Of a stretch of 64,000 nt of DNA, positions 50,591 through 60,300 are shown one piece after another. The position numbers and the translations under genes were made by a program. Location of the stretch: assembly GCA_027623295.1 (NCBI GenBank), contig JAQBXR010000012.1, positions 1-64,000 on the forward strand, in the 5' to 3' direction. The notes beneath the pieces are model-generated. The model was not told the DNA's origin and did no database searches. It was given only the letters and a program-made list of their open reading frames with translations. Origin of the DNA: Planctomycetota bacterium (GTDB taxonomy: Bacteria > Planctomycetota > UBA1135). The first letter of the stretch is position 1; each line of letters begins with the position of its first letter.

Positions 50591-52869
50591 AACCGTCTGC
50601 GAGCCGTCGCCTTTACCCGACTCTTCCGCCTTCCCCCCTGGACGGCTGGTGTCAACGCGGACTCATGGGCTTGGCTATTTCTGGTGGCGCGGCCTGTGCC
50701 TTATCCCTAAGCGCGGACCATGGGTGGTGGTTTGGCATCGCTCTCCTTTATCCATTCCTGCTCCTATTTGGCCCCTTCGCCACCCGGTGGATGAACTTCT
50801 TCGATATCGCCGAGAAACATCATCGGCAGATTAACCAGGCCTTTTACTTGGTGGTGCTGTTGAGTTTCCCTTTCCTAGCTCCACAGCCAACGCTCACCTC
50901 TTGGGTTTTAGTTTGTCTGCTCAGCCTTCATGGATATGCGTTGCGCTATGCGCGACGGAACCACTTCGCGGTACTGGCACTTCTTCTGCCACTCACGGAA
51001 CTCCTACTTGCATATTCCATTTTGTGGCCGAACGGGGTCTTTGCAAAAGTGTTTGTGAGCACCTGGTTACTTAGCACCTTGCTTCTAGCCGGAGGAGTGA
51101 CCACCTGGATTCACGCACGCTGGTCTCGACGATGTTTATCTATGCGCGATCGATCCCACAACAATCCTGCGGAAACCGGGAATGGTTTATGGGAGCGCGC
51201 ACGATTCATGATGTTGCTCGGCTTACTTCTATTCCCTATCGGACTCGTTTTACAGCAAGCGGCGTTATGGGCGGTCGTCGAAGCGGAAGTGGTTCAGCCT
51301 TTGCCTCCACTTCTTTCCACCTCATCTAACTCAACGCAAGATGTAAAAACCGCGCTGGATGATGTTAAAGATGCTTCGGTGCCAACTCGAGATTTCGTTT
51401 TCCCAGAAACCATCTCCTTTCAAGGCACTGTGGCCAATGCCACACGCGACGCCTTACTATTCCAGATCAAGTCCGAGCGCGACCTTGGACGCAAGCGCCC
51501 ATATTACTCTGCCGCCCGCCCGCTTTACCTCACCGCTACCACCTTCGATACGCTGAATGAAAAGGGCTTGTCCCGAGGATTCGCACCCGAAGCCATCTTT
51601 CATTCCAAAAGCGGTTTAGGCTCCGATGATTGGATTATTTTCGACCCGGATTTCAAAAAGTCATCGGTCTTCCAATTCAAAATGAAAACACGGCCCATTT
51701 TGCATGAGCAGAATGGAGGAATGGGCCACCTCTCCTACCTACTCCACGATCGCCGCATGGTGGCTATGCGCTACCCCAGCTGCCGTCTAGATGAAGAAGA
51801 CCAAACTGCTTTGGCAGAACCACCAGATTCCGCCATGTTTGAATATCAATGGCTAAGCCTTCCAGTGGATAGCAAGACCCCCTTGATATCAACGGAACGG
51901 GCTAGTCCGCGCTATTTATCCCTTCCACGTGGCGCAGAATTCCGTCCGTGGATTGCAGATGCAGAGCTCCTATGTCAAGACCTCAGCACCTCCAAGCAAA
52001 AGTTGCAGCGCGTGCTTACGCATTTCCAGCAAGACTTTCGCTACGACTTAAATCCATCCACGGCTGATGGAATCCAAGCGTTCGAGGACTTCTTTGCAAA
52101 CCGGCGCGGTTATTGCACCTACTTTGCATCCGCAGCCATGCTGTATCTGCGCGCCAACGGAATCGCTTGCCGCGTTGCGACTGGCTTCATGGTCACGGAC
52201 TACTCCGCTGCTAGGCAAGCCTACATTGGACGCCTTCCTGGACATGCCTGGGTCGAAGTTCTCCTTGCCGATGGCAACTGGCGTGCGGTGGAGCCCACTC
52301 CTGTGACCTTGCGCATGGATGCCATTGCCGCGAATCGAAATACCAGTCGAGCCGAAGACTTCCCGGCAGATGGGGAAACCGATGCTCTGGCCGCCGCTGA
52401 AGTCAAGCCAAACACGGATGCTGATGAGGCTATTCAGAAAACAGATGGCTCCAGTGCCTTCATTGGTGTCACCCGGGGTATTTTGGTAATCAGCCTCGGC
52501 ATGATCTTAAGTATTGTGGTCTTCGCGATGCTCTTTGGACACCTAGCATCGGTGTTTGGCCAAAAGCGTGAACGCAAGCGCAAGGAAGCCCTATTCACTC
52601 CAGAAGCCATGCTTGCGATGGATTACTGGGCACGCATCCGAGAGCTCCTGCAGGAACTTGGATTTCATAAAAAGCGTAGCCAAACCGCTTCTGAATTTAC
52701 CGAGTCGGTGCAGTTTTGGGGCGGCGACTTTTACAAGCCGTTAAATACGGTGACGCGCCTGGTCTACCGCACTCGTTTCGGAGGCTACATTTGGTCGGAG
52801 CGAGAAGGCGAATTCTTGGACCGTTTCGAAAGTCAGCTCATCGAAAAATCGCAGGCGCCACAGGACTAG
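50587..52869 (+). CDS. TgpA-like membrane transglutaminase
   Basis: 760 residues. Six or so hydrophobic segments (~25-245) correspond to the DUF3488-type region. A periplasmic part follows with the transglutaminase core near 490-580: the nucleophile Cys in RRGYCTYFASAAMLYLRANG, His in GRLPGHAWVEVLL and the third residue in WRAVEPTPVT (Glu where Asp is usual). A further membrane helix (GVTRGILVISLGMILSIVVF, ~630-655) and a cytoplasmic C-terminal DUF4129-like part complete it. This is the TgpA plan. It closes the moxR run, and the convergent MBL gene begins two bases after it. Confidence 0.88.
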   Translation: MKPSASRRLYPTLPPSPLDGWCQRGLMGLAISGGAACALSLSADHGWWFGIALLYPFLLLFGPFATRWMNFFDIAEKHHRQINQAFYLVVLLSFPFLAPQPTLTSWVLVCLLSLHGYALRYARRNHFAVLALLLPLTELLLAYSILWPNGVFAKVFVSTWLLSTLLLAGGVTTWIHARWSRRCLSMRDRSHNNPAETGNGLWERARFMMLLGLLLFPIGLVLQQAALWAVVEAEVVQPLPPLLSTSSNSTQDVKTALDDVKDASVPTRDFVFPETISFQGTVANATRDALLFQIKSERDLGRKRPYYSAARPLYLTATTFDTLNEKGLSRGFAPEAIFHSKSGLGSDDWIIFDPDFKKSSVFQFKMKTRPILHEQNGGMGHLSYLLHDRRMVAMRYPSCRLDEEDQTALAEPPDSAMFEYQWLSLPVDSKTPLISTERASPRYLSLPRGAEFRPWIADAELLCQDLSTSKQKLQRVLTHFQQDFRYDLNPSTADGIQAFEDFFANRRGYCTYFASAAMLYLRANGIACRVATGFMVTDYSAARQAYIGRLPGHAWVEVLLADGNWRAVEPTPVTLRMDAIAANRNTSRAEDFPADGETDALAAAEVKPNTDADEAIQKTDGSSAFIGVTRGILVISLGMILSIVVFAMLFGHLASVFGQKRERKRKEALFTPEAMLAMDYWARIRELLQELGFHKKRSQTASEFTESVQFWGGDFYKPLNTVTRLVYRTRFGGYIWSEREGEFLDRFESQLIEKSQAPQD

Positions 52870-52871
52870 TT

Positions 52872-53615
52872 TTAGGCAAGGTCTTTGACGCGACTTCCCG
52901 GCACCAGGTCTTCGCGACCATCCTCGAAACGGACCCAGCATTTAGTGCCACCGTCATAATCTCGCGCGCGCAATAAGAGCTTGGCAGGATTACCAAAGGC
53001 CAAACACGAAGAGGCCGCCGCTTGATCCAAGCCTCGCCACTTACGCAAAAAAGGGTTCTCCTCCCACTCCCTGGCGATGGTCGATGGGTCCATATGCCCG
53101 GGATAAACTTCCGTTTGCTTTGGAAGTTTCATTAACCTTTCCATAACCGAATGCTGCATTTCCTCAAAAGTAGTGTGACCAGGAGCTCGGGTTCCGCCTA
53201 CCGAATCACGGAAGAGAGTATCGCCAGTGAACACAGCCTTTTCATTGACCAAAAAGGCAAGCTGCCCAGCGGTATGCCCAGGGATGTGTAAAGCACGCAC
53301 TACAAGGCTGCCACTGCGCACTTCCTCGCCATCGGCAAGAGTTTGGGTGAGACCAGGAATCAGTTCTTGCTCAGCGGAATGGCCACAAACCGGACATGAA
53401 AACTCATCGGCCCAGGCATGGTTATGCGTCACATGATCATGATGATGATGGGTATTCAAAATATGCGTGGGAGTTAAGGAAAACTCCTCAATGGCCGCCA
53501 ATAAGGGTTCTTGCGGCCCTCCCGTATCAATGAGCACGGCATGCCCACCGGGTTTATCTGCCACCAACCAACTATTGGAAAGCCATTCAGAATCGCGACT
53601 ATGTCTGATGATCAT
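52872..53615 (-). CDS. Metallo-beta-lactamase fold hydrolase
   Basis: 247 residues from ATG 53615 (MIIRHSRDSEWLSNSWLVAD); another ATG at 53642 would overlap the divergent mtfA start codon. Zinc ligands: ILNTHHHHDHVTHNHAW (HxHxDH), the His in ALHIPGHTAGQLAFL, the Asp in AVFTGDTLFRDSVGG and the final VYPGHMDPST. This is the glyoxalase II-like subgroup. After ~205 residues a small extra domain (AKLLLRARDYDGGTKCWVRF, EDGREDL) is found. Thioester or persulfide hydrolysis is likely, substrate unknown. Confidence 0.85.
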   Translation of the reverse strand: MIIRHSRDSEWLSNSWLVADKPGGHAVLIDTGGPQEPLLAAIEEFSLTPTHILNTHHHHDHVTHNHAWADEFSCPVCGHSAEQELIPGLTQTLADGEEVRSGSLVVRALHIPGHTAGQLAFLVNEKAVFTGDTLFRDSVGGTRAPGHTTFEEMQHSVMERLMKLPKQTEVYPGHMDPSTIAREWEENPFLRKWRGLDQAAASSCLAFGNPAKLLLRARDYDGGTKCWVRFEDGREDLVPGSRVKDLA

Positions 53616-53640
53616 GCTGCCTACTAGGATACACTCCGGC

Positions 53641-54408
53641 ATGTTTGCATGGTTACGTCGACGGCGCCGCGTCCGCCTAGGAAAGCAAGGTTTGCCAGCA
53701 GATTTGGTGCAGTGGCTTGAGGTCTTGCCTTTTATTGACCACCTCAATAGCGAAGAACGTAAACGTCTAGAGGCTTTGGTGTGTGTGTTTCTTGCTGAGA
53801 AGAATTTTGAAGGCTGCAATGGCTTGGAAATGCGTGACAAAATCCGCGTGGTGATTGCAGCGCAGGCGTGTCTTTTGATCTTGAATTTGGATCATGTTTT
53901 CTATCAAAAGGTGAAGACCATTTTGGTTTATCCATCTACCTTCCGACATCGCTCGCAGCAGACGACTGCTGGCGGAGTCGTTGAAAACAGAGAGCACACC
54001 AATCTTGGCGAAGCTTGGCCCAACGGCCCCATCGTGCTGGCCTGGGATCACGCCTACCAAGGCGGACGTAACCCGGACGATGGCCAGAACACCGTTTTCC
54101 ATGAGTTCGCGCACAAGCTCGACATGCTTGATGGCATTACCGACGGCATTCCTCCACTCACGCTTGCGCATGAAGAAGATGCGTGGAGAATGCGCATGGA
54201 TGCCGCTGCATTACGTCATAAGGAGATGGCGCAGCGAGGTGTGCCATTGTTCCTGGATAAATATGGCGCCACGCATCCTGCAGAGTTTTTTGCAGTAGCT
54301 ACCGAAATGTTCTTTGAACGACCGCGTGATTTACAAAAGCGTGAAGCGGAAGTTTATGACTTACTGATGACCTTTTACCGGCAAGATCCAGCGGCGAGCA
54401 AGAGTTAG
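53641..54408 (+). CDS. MtfA-family zinc peptidase
   Basis: 255 residues from ATG 53641 (MFAWLRRRRRVRLGKQGLPA). The zinc site HEFAHKLDMLDG fits HExxH, with the family signatures IVLAWDHAYQGGRNPDDGQN before it and YGATHPAEFFAVATEMFFER after it, where a further Glu ligand sits. In E. coli MtfA binds the repressor Mlc and has aminopeptidase activity. Its role here is unknown. The gene ends in a 4-base overlap with the convergent DUF1294 gene. Confidence 0.9.
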   Translation: MFAWLRRRRRVRLGKQGLPADLVQWLEVLPFIDHLNSEERKRLEALVCVFLAEKNFEGCNGLEMRDKIRVVIAAQACLLILNLDHVFYQKVKTILVYPSTFRHRSQQTTAGGVVENREHTNLGEAWPNGPIVLAWDHAYQGGRNPDDGQNTVFHEFAHKLDMLDGITDGIPPLTLAHEEDAWRMRMDAAALRHKEMAQRGVPLFLDKYGATHPAEFFAVATEMFFERPRDLQKREAEVYDLLMTFYRQDPAASKS

Positions 54409-54668
54409 ACCGAAAAAACAGTCCAGGCCCAAAGGCAACATCCGGCAACCTCCACCACCCAGAAGCTTGGCTTCCGGATTTTGTGACGAAAGGCGAACAT
54501 GGCGAGCACGGCTCCCGGTGCACCACCAACCATTGACCAGGCCAACAGCACTCTTTCCGGCACGCGGTTGCGGTTTTTATTGGCGCGCCCTTTGTCCCAA
54601 CCGAAATTGAGGAAAGCGACCACCGAAGTGATCGCTATCCAAATTAGCACGACTTGTTGAACAGTCAT
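54405..54668 (-). CDS. DUF1294 small membrane protein
   Basis: 87 residues. Signature: FGWDKGRANKNRNRVPERVL, LAWSMVGGAPGAVLAMFAFR and HKIRKPSFW, with three hydrophobic segments. Function unknown. It follows mscS by nine bases and may be co-transcribed with it. Confidence 0.85.
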   Translation of the reverse strand: MTVQQVVLIWIAITSVVAFLNFGWDKGRANKNRNRVPERVLLAWSMVGGAPGAVLAMFAFRHKIRKPSFWVVEVAGCCLWAWTVFSV

Positions 54669-54677
54669 GCCTACATT

Positions 54678-55610
54678 TTAGCCGTTGAGCTTGTCCATGT
54701 GGACATCCATCTGCGGGTAAGGGATGCCAATGCCTGCTTCATCAAGAGCCATTTTGACTGCGCGCGTGGTAGTTTCCATGCAATCCCAGTAATCGGAGCT
54801 GTTACACCAAACGCGAATTTTCCAGTCGATGCTGCTATCGCCGAGACTAGCAAGAACGATTTGATGACCAGGATCTTCAAGGCGCTCAGCAACACCTGCA
54901 GCAGCCTTATCAAGGATTGCACGGGTCTTATCCAAGTCTGCACTGTAATCGGTGCCAACAGCAACATCGCAACGACGGGTGGTGTGGTGCGAAATGTTCT
55001 CAATAATGCCACCGAAAACGGAGCCGTTCGGAACAATGATGCGACGGTTATCAGGAGTGTCCAGGACGGTAGTGAACAACTCGATTTCACAAACCTTACC
55101 CATAACTCCAGCAGCGTTGATGACATCGCCCACTTTGAAGGGACGGAAGATGAGCAACATGATGCCAGAAGCAAAGTTGCCAAGCGTTCCTTGCAGCGCC
55201 AGACCGACTGCCAAACCCATGGCACCGAGGATGACTGAGAAGCTTGCAGTATCGACACCGAAGGTGCCGAGAATGAGCAAGGTTCCGATAAGCAGAACGG
55301 CAGTCTTAGCCATCTTGCCAAAGAAACGCGCGAGAGTTTCTTCGACTCGAGCTTTAGCACATGCTTTACGGGTTATGCTGTTGGTCCAGCCAGCAACAAT
55401 GCCCATGGCCATGAAGGCAAGCACGCCAACGACGGCGGCCATCCAGTTGTTCAAAACGAAATCTTGGATTCCGTCCAGGATGCCACCAGACTCCGTTGAG
55501 TTGCCACCAGACTCGGTAGAGTTGCCGCCACCATTATCAGTAACGGCCTCCACGGCTTGCGCCGTTTTTCCCGCTACTTCTTGGATTAAAAGGGGGATGA
55601 AAGAAAACAT
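54678..55610 (-). CDS. Small-conductance mechanosensitive channel MscS
   Basis: 310 residues. Three membrane helices; the pore helix TM3 region reads VILGAMGLAVGLALQGTLGN, with FASGIMLLIFRPFKVGDVIN after it, the core MscS signature. The cytoplasmic vestibule follows (NRRIIVPNGSVFGGIIENIS, RRCDVAVGTDYSADLDKTR). Near the N-terminus is a linker with the duplicated unit GGNSTES. The channel opens under membrane tension to protect from osmotic downshock. It is separate in function from the neighbouring box genes. Confidence 0.92.
   Translation of the reverse strand: MFSFIPLLIQEVAGKTAQAVEAVTDNGGGNSTESGGNSTESGGILDGIQDFVLNNWMAAVVGVLAFMAMGIVAGWTNSITRKACAKARVEETLARFFGKMAKTAVLLIGTLLILGTFGVDTASFSVILGAMGLAVGLALQGTLGNFASGIMLLIFRPFKVGDVINAAGVMGKVCEIELFTTVLDTPDNRRIIVPNGSVFGGIIENISHHTTRRCDVAVGTDYSADLDKTRAILDKAAAGVAERLEDPGHQIVLASLGDSSIDWKIRVWCNSSDYWDCMETTTRAVKMALDEAGIGIPYPQMDVHMDKLNG
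55481..55522. repeat. Two 21-base tandem copies inside mscS
   Basis: Copies at 55481-55501 and 55502-55522 differ at two bases and encode the duplicated Gly-Gly-Asn-Ser-Thr-Glu-Ser linker of the MscS protein. Frame is preserved. A recent in-frame duplication in a flexible linker. Confidence 0.75.
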
Positions 55611-55648
55611 GATTGCAGCATAATACAGAGTCTGTGATTACGGAGGGT

Positions 55649-57229
55649 TTAGATTTCAATGCCATCAGCCATTATTTCGGCCAACATCGGTTCGTCACCT
55701 TGAAGCGCTGTGCGTTGCATGTAAAGCGACATTCCACGAAGGCCGCCCAATTCTTCCCCAGCACCCGCTCTTCCGGGGCCGCCGTGAACCAACATAGGTA
55801 AAACCGCGCCGGGTCCCATGGACATTTCTGCTACCTTTTGGCTGCCAAAATTAAGGCGCCCGTTAAAGGGAGCCACCACGGTCATCAGCTCGGTCGCGAA
55901 TTTGCGATCATCGGAATAAACCGAAGCCACAAGTCCACCTTCGCCCTTGTTGAGCAGGGCGCCCAATGCTGGAACATCGCCCTGATAAGGGATGATGGTG
56001 GCAACCGGACCGAACACTTCGCGCTCGTGCACTAACTTAGCGGTCTGACTGTCGCGGGTTTGCAGCAGCACCGGGGCTTGAAAATAGCCTTTGCCTTCTT
56101 CCACTTCCAACAACTCGCCACGGCCTTGTTCGCCATGGACGATGTCAGACTCTTGCATGAGCTCGGCAATGCCTTCCTGCACATCTTTCAACTGCGCTGC
56201 ACTGGCCAACGGTCCCATACGAACACCACGCGTTGCAGGATTACCTACACGAATGCTGCTAATGGATTCCTTCAGGTCTTGCTTGAACTCCTCCACCCTA
56301 TTTCCCGGCACAAAAATACGACGGATCGCCGTGCACTTTTGGCCAGCTTTCTGAGTCATGTCGGTGGTGACTTCACGCACCATCAGGTCCCAGGTTTCTT
56401 TTTGAGGTTTTACATCGGGGCCGAGTACTGCACAGTTCAAACTGTCAGCCTCCACGTTGACGCGCACCGAGTTTTGGATGACGTTTTCACTCGAACGAAT
56501 GGTGCGGCCGGTCCACGCCGAACCAGTGAAGGCTACGACGTCTTGTCCGGTCACGTGGTCCAGGAGATCACCTGCAGAGCCGACGAGCATTTGCAGAACA
56601 CCATCTGGAAGAACGTTTTCATCAACCAAGATTTGCATCATGCGCTCGGCTAACAAACAAGTACTCGTGGCAGGCTTGGTCAAAACCGGCATTCCAGCCA
56701 AGATTGCGCAGGCTGCCTTTTCCGCCATGGCCCAGGCAGGGAAGTTAAAGGCGTTAATGTGAACTGCAACACCCGCACGTGGAGTTTGCACATGACGTCC
56801 GACGAAACGTGGACTGCGTGACAAACGAATACTTTCACCATCAATGAAGAACTTGGCGGCACCCAGCTTATCGCCGATTTTGGCATAAGCCATTAGGGTG
56901 CCAGTCCCGCCATCGATGTCGAACTTGGCATCGCCACGGGTGTTGCCACCAGACATAGTGCTTAGGTCCAGCAGTTCATCGCGATGTCCATGCCATGCGT
57001 TTGCCATGGCAGCGAGTAAAGCGCCGCGTTCAGCGAAGCTCATGGCGCGCAGGGTTGGGCCACCGATTTCACGTGCATACTTCAATGCAGCGGCAAGATC
57101 TTGTCCGCCACGAGCGACTTCGGCAACAGCTTCTCCGGTGGTGGGATTGAATAGGGTGGCGGTTTCGCCGCCACCCTGTTGCCAGTCACCGCAAAGATGA
57201 CTTCTTAAAAGTGTCGTTGTATTGCTCAT
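55649..57229 (-). CDS. boxD: 3,4-dehydroadipyl-CoA semialdehyde dehydrogenase
   Basis: 526 residues of the aldehyde dehydrogenase fold, in the PaaZ/BoxD branch. Signatures: GVAVHINAFNFPAWAMAEKA, ILAGMPVLTKPATSTCLLAE, VAFTGSAWTGRTIRSSENV, VNVEADSLNCAVLGPDV and the catalytic Cys in TQKAGQKCTAIRRIFVP. It lacks the enoyl hydratase half of PaaZ, as expected for BoxD. It oxidises the semialdehyde made by BoxC to 3,4-dehydroadipyl-CoA with NADP+. The 4-base overlap with boxB upstream and the boxC-boxB-boxD order make this assignment firm relative to a general aldehyde dehydrogenase. Confidence 0.9.
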   Translation of the reverse strand: MSNTTTLLRSHLCGDWQQGGGETATLFNPTTGEAVAEVARGGQDLAAALKYAREIGGPTLRAMSFAERGALLAAMANAWHGHRDELLDLSTMSGGNTRGDAKFDIDGGTGTLMAYAKIGDKLGAAKFFIDGESIRLSRSPRFVGRHVQTPRAGVAVHINAFNFPAWAMAEKAACAILAGMPVLTKPATSTCLLAERMMQILVDENVLPDGVLQMLVGSAGDLLDHVTGQDVVAFTGSAWTGRTIRSSENVIQNSVRVNVEADSLNCAVLGPDVKPQKETWDLMVREVTTDMTQKAGQKCTAIRRIFVPGNRVEEFKQDLKESISSIRVGNPATRGVRMGPLASAAQLKDVQEGIAELMQESDIVHGEQGRGELLEVEEGKGYFQAPVLLQTRDSQTAKLVHEREVFGPVATIIPYQGDVPALGALLNKGEGGLVASVYSDDRKFATELMTVVAPFNGRLNFGSQKVAEMSMGPGAVLPMLVHGGPGRAGAGEELGGLRGMSLYMQRTALQGDEPMLAEIMADGIEI

Positions 57230-58650
57230 GCGTTTACAAACTTCACGTATTCGAATTCAACGTCCTGGCCGTTCAAGCCTTTGGCCGGTGGGTTAATCCA
57301 GCCAGCAAAGTGGCCAGGCTCAGTGACTTGCACCATGAGAGATTTCACGTAATCCAAATCGGCTTCGGTTGGGATCCACTGACCGTACTGGTCCTTGTAA
57401 TCCTTATCGCTCAGCATTTTGCCCTGTGGGTTGAAAGGCTGGTGCTCGTAGACGCCAATGCGACGGTTAAAGCGCTGAGATGGCAGGTATAAGCGGAAAT
57501 CTAATCCAGCCTTCTCCAGGCTGTTGTTCCAACGCTCCATGGCGCGCTCACAATCGTCCCTATAGGCATCGCGTAAAACCAAGTTCATGGCGCGACGCAT
57601 TGGGATTTCGTGACTGACCATCTTGCCATCTTCCATCCAATCCAAGCTGTAGCACTCGTCCATGGCTTGATGCTCGGTGAAACGCTTCGGATTCATTTCT
57701 TGGAAGCGTCCCTTTAGACCAGCACCAAAGTAGTTCGCTGCATTGGAGCTATCTTCACCACCGAATAAATCGAGGGATCCGGTGTACCACTCATTGATGT
57801 ACTTCTGAATGATATCCAGCGAAACAATACCGAGCTGTGCTGGATCGGTGTCTGGGTTTTCAGCCATCACTTGGGCGGTCCGTGCAACCACGCGACCGAC
57901 ACCAGTTTCCCCCACAAAGAGGTGATGCGCTTCTTCGGTAAGCATGAACTTGGTCGCGCGGGCGAGTGGATCAAATCCACTTTCAGCCAAGGCAGCTAGC
58001 TGATACTTTCCATCGCGGTCCATGAACATGGCGAAGCAGAAGAAGGCGAGCCAATCTTCTACTGGCTTGTTGAAAGCCTCCAGGATGCGCGGGGCATCGG
58101 CGTTACCCGAACGACGCTGAAGCATTTCATCGGCTTCATCGCGGCCGTCTTTGCCAAAGTACTCGTGCAGCAAGTGCACCATTGCCCAAAGGTGACGTCC
58201 TTCTTCCACGTTAACCTGGAACAGGTTGCGCATGTCGTAAAGACTTGGAGCGCACTTGCCGAGCAAACGCTGCTGCTCCACCGATGCTGGCTCGGTATCA
58301 CATTGAGTCACAATCATGCGACGCAACTCTTTGCGGTATTCGCCAGGCACTTGCTCCCATACATCCATTTCGGCGTTATCGCCAAAACCGATCTTGCGAT
58401 TCTTCACTGGAGGCGTGAGGAAAATACCCCAGCGGTAGTCAGGCATCTTGACGTAATCAAAATGCGCCCAGCCGCTGGAATCTACGCTAATCGCGGTGCG
58501 TAGGTAGATTTCATCTTGCTGGAAACCTTCCGGCCCCATTTCCATCCACCAGTCCTTGAAATCCGGCTGCCAAGCCTCGAGGGCTTTCTGTACCTTGCGG
58601 TTGCTTGCTAGATCAATGTTGTTGGGAATCTTGTCGTAGGTGATAGCCAT
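57226..58650 (-). CDS. boxB: Benzoyl-CoA 2,3-epoxidase, oxygenase subunit
   Basis: 474 residues, the size of BoxB. A four-helix di-iron site is visible: EEGRHLWAMVHLLHEYFG (Glu and His) and LTEEAHHLFVGETGVGRV (E-E-x-H-H). Other family text: PDFKDWWMEMGPEGFQQDEI, YLRTAISVDSSGWAHFDYVK. BoxB adds one oxygen atom of O2 to benzoyl-CoA to form the 2,3-epoxide, using electrons from the reductase BoxA. No boxA gene lies in the window. It lies three bases from boxC and overlaps boxD by four. Confidence 0.95.
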   Translation of the reverse strand: MAITYDKIPNNIDLASNRKVQKALEAWQPDFKDWWMEMGPEGFQQDEIYLRTAISVDSSGWAHFDYVKMPDYRWGIFLTPPVKNRKIGFGDNAEMDVWEQVPGEYRKELRRMIVTQCDTEPASVEQQRLLGKCAPSLYDMRNLFQVNVEEGRHLWAMVHLLHEYFGKDGRDEADEMLQRRSGNADAPRILEAFNKPVEDWLAFFCFAMFMDRDGKYQLAALAESGFDPLARATKFMLTEEAHHLFVGETGVGRVVARTAQVMAENPDTDPAQLGIVSLDIIQKYINEWYTGSLDLFGGEDSSNAANYFGAGLKGRFQEMNPKRFTEHQAMDECYSLDWMEDGKMVSHEIPMRRAMNLVLRDAYRDDCERAMERWNNSLEKAGLDFRLYLPSQRFNRRIGVYEHQPFNPQGKMLSDKDYKDQYGQWIPTEADLDYVKSLMVQVTEPGHFAGWINPPAKGLNGQDVEFEYVKFVNA

Positions 58651-58653
58651 GAT

Positions 58654-60297
58654 TTAAGTGCGGTTCCAATCGAATTCTGGGGATTCGGGGCGACCGTAAA
58701 GGCTTAAGGCCCCCTTCGGTCCGACAGCATTAGGACGCTGGAAGATCCAGTTCTGCCACGCTGTCAAGCGGCCGAAGATCTTAGTTTCCATGGTTTCAGG
58801 GCCAGCGAAACGAATGCTCGCTTCCATGCCGGTAAGAGAATCGGGCGAGAAGTTCACGCGCTCTTCAATCGCGAGGCGCACTTCATCGTCCCAGTCAATG
58901 TCGTCGGCAGCTACAGTAATCAGGCCTAGCTCTTCAGCATCGTCTGATTCAAAAGCTTCACGACGCGCACACAGTTCTTCGGCAACGCCTTCATGGCCGA
59001 AGAAACGGGTCTCCATGCGGGACAAGCCATTGCCCATGGGAAAGGTACCGCCATTCATGACGGACATCTGAACAGTGACGCCTTCTTCTTCCAACATGAA
59101 GGAGCGGTCGGCGGCTAAGGCGAATTCATAAAAGCTGCCGGCGAAAGCTGAGCCTTGGTCGATGATGGCGAAGAAACTCTTTGCTGTGTAATCCAAGCGC
59201 TTGAACGTGCGCTTCATGAACAACAGGGTTTCGTTCACGAACCAATCGTCGCGACGTGCGTTCATCATTTCATCCAATGCCAAAATGGTTTCAGCTTTAC
59301 CGCGCGTCTTGAGCAGAACCAAACCGATGTGCGGATAGTTCAAGCGCAAACGCATGATGGCGTCGTCCAACTCGCGAAAGGCGCGCAGTGGATACCAAGC
59401 ACTACCCAAATCGCGGGCATCGGTTGGAATCTCTGGCAGTGCATCAGGCAGCGAAATTGTTAGAGTTGCGGTGCGCTCGGAAGTGTCCAATTCAAGGTTT
59501 ACGTACTGATATTGCACGCCAAACTCGTTTTCGATTGGATGTAGGGCCTCCAAAGTAATGCCTTTACGTTCTGGGTGGCCCTCGCCAGCAACTTCCGCTA
59601 CGCGTGCTGCAACACCTTCTTCAAACTTGGATGTTGGGAAGATGCCGTCCACTAAGCCCCACTGCACAGCGCGTTTTCCTTTCACACCCTCTGCGAGCGT
59701 GACGAAGACATCAGCAATGTCGCGGCGTACGAAACGCTTATCGACAAGACGCGTCAATCCACCGGTGCCTGGGAGTACGCCTAGGTATGGGATTTCTGGA
59801 AGCGAAACGGCAGAGCGCCGATCGTCGACCAGGTACATTTCTTCACATGCGAGTGGAAGTTCATAACCACCACCCGAAGCCACACCATTTAGAGCGGCAA
59901 TGTAGGTTTGCCCGGAAAACTCCGATGCATCTTCAATCGACCCGCGCGTTTCGTTGGTGTACTTACAGAAGTTCACCTTCCAAGCATGGGTGCTGCAGCC
60001 CAACATGAAGATGTTCGCGCCGGAGCTGAACACGCCTTCTTGCCCGCTGGTCACCATAACCGCCCCCACTTCTGGATTCTCGAAACGCAGACGTTGAACG
60101 GCGTCGGCAAGTTCAATGTCCACACCAAGGTCATAGCTGTTGAGCTTCAAGACATAGCCCGGACGTAAGCCACCATCTTCCTTGATGTTGATGATGAGAC
60201 GTGCAACCGGACCGTCAATTTCCACCTTGAGGTGCTGGTAACGGTCGGGATGAGTTTCGAAGTGGACAGGCTCCACCGCGTTTTGGGTCGCTTCCAT
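58654..60297 (-). CDS. boxC: 2,3-epoxybenzoyl-CoA dihydrolase
   Basis: 547 residues from ATG 60297 (MEATQNAVEPVHFETHPDRY). Two crotonase-like halves: the first with MVTSGQEGVFSSGANIFMLG and YIAALNGVASGGGYELPLAC, the second with LVLLKTRGKAETILALDEMM and FFAIIDQGSAFAGSFYEFAL. BoxC opens the epoxide ring with two waters to 3,4-dehydroadipyl-CoA semialdehyde and formate. It is first in the box operon, and its start lies 78 bases from that of the divergent regulator, with TGCA repeats between. Confidence 0.95.
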   Translation of the reverse strand: MEATQNAVEPVHFETHPDRYQHLKVEIDGPVARLIINIKEDGGLRPGYVLKLNSYDLGVDIELADAVQRLRFENPEVGAVMVTSGQEGVFSSGANIFMLGCSTHAWKVNFCKYTNETRGSIEDASEFSGQTYIAALNGVASGGGYELPLACEEMYLVDDRRSAVSLPEIPYLGVLPGTGGLTRLVDKRFVRRDIADVFVTLAEGVKGKRAVQWGLVDGIFPTSKFEEGVAARVAEVAGEGHPERKGITLEALHPIENEFGVQYQYVNLELDTSERTATLTISLPDALPEIPTDARDLGSAWYPLRAFRELDDAIMRLRLNYPHIGLVLLKTRGKAETILALDEMMNARRDDWFVNETLLFMKRTFKRLDYTAKSFFAIIDQGSAFAGSFYEFALAADRSFMLEEEGVTVQMSVMNGGTFPMGNGLSRMETRFFGHEGVAEELCARREAFESDDAEELGLITVAADDIDWDDEVRLAIEERVNFSPDSLTGMEASIRFAGPETMETKIFGRLTAWQNWIFQRPNAVGPKGALSLYGRPESPEFDWNRT

Positions 60298-60300
60298 CAC

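Noticed and set aside
53640..53642. ATG 53642 as start of the MBL hydrolase
   Set aside because: It would share bases with the divergent mtfA start codon and add nine residues without family similarity; ATG 53615 fits better.
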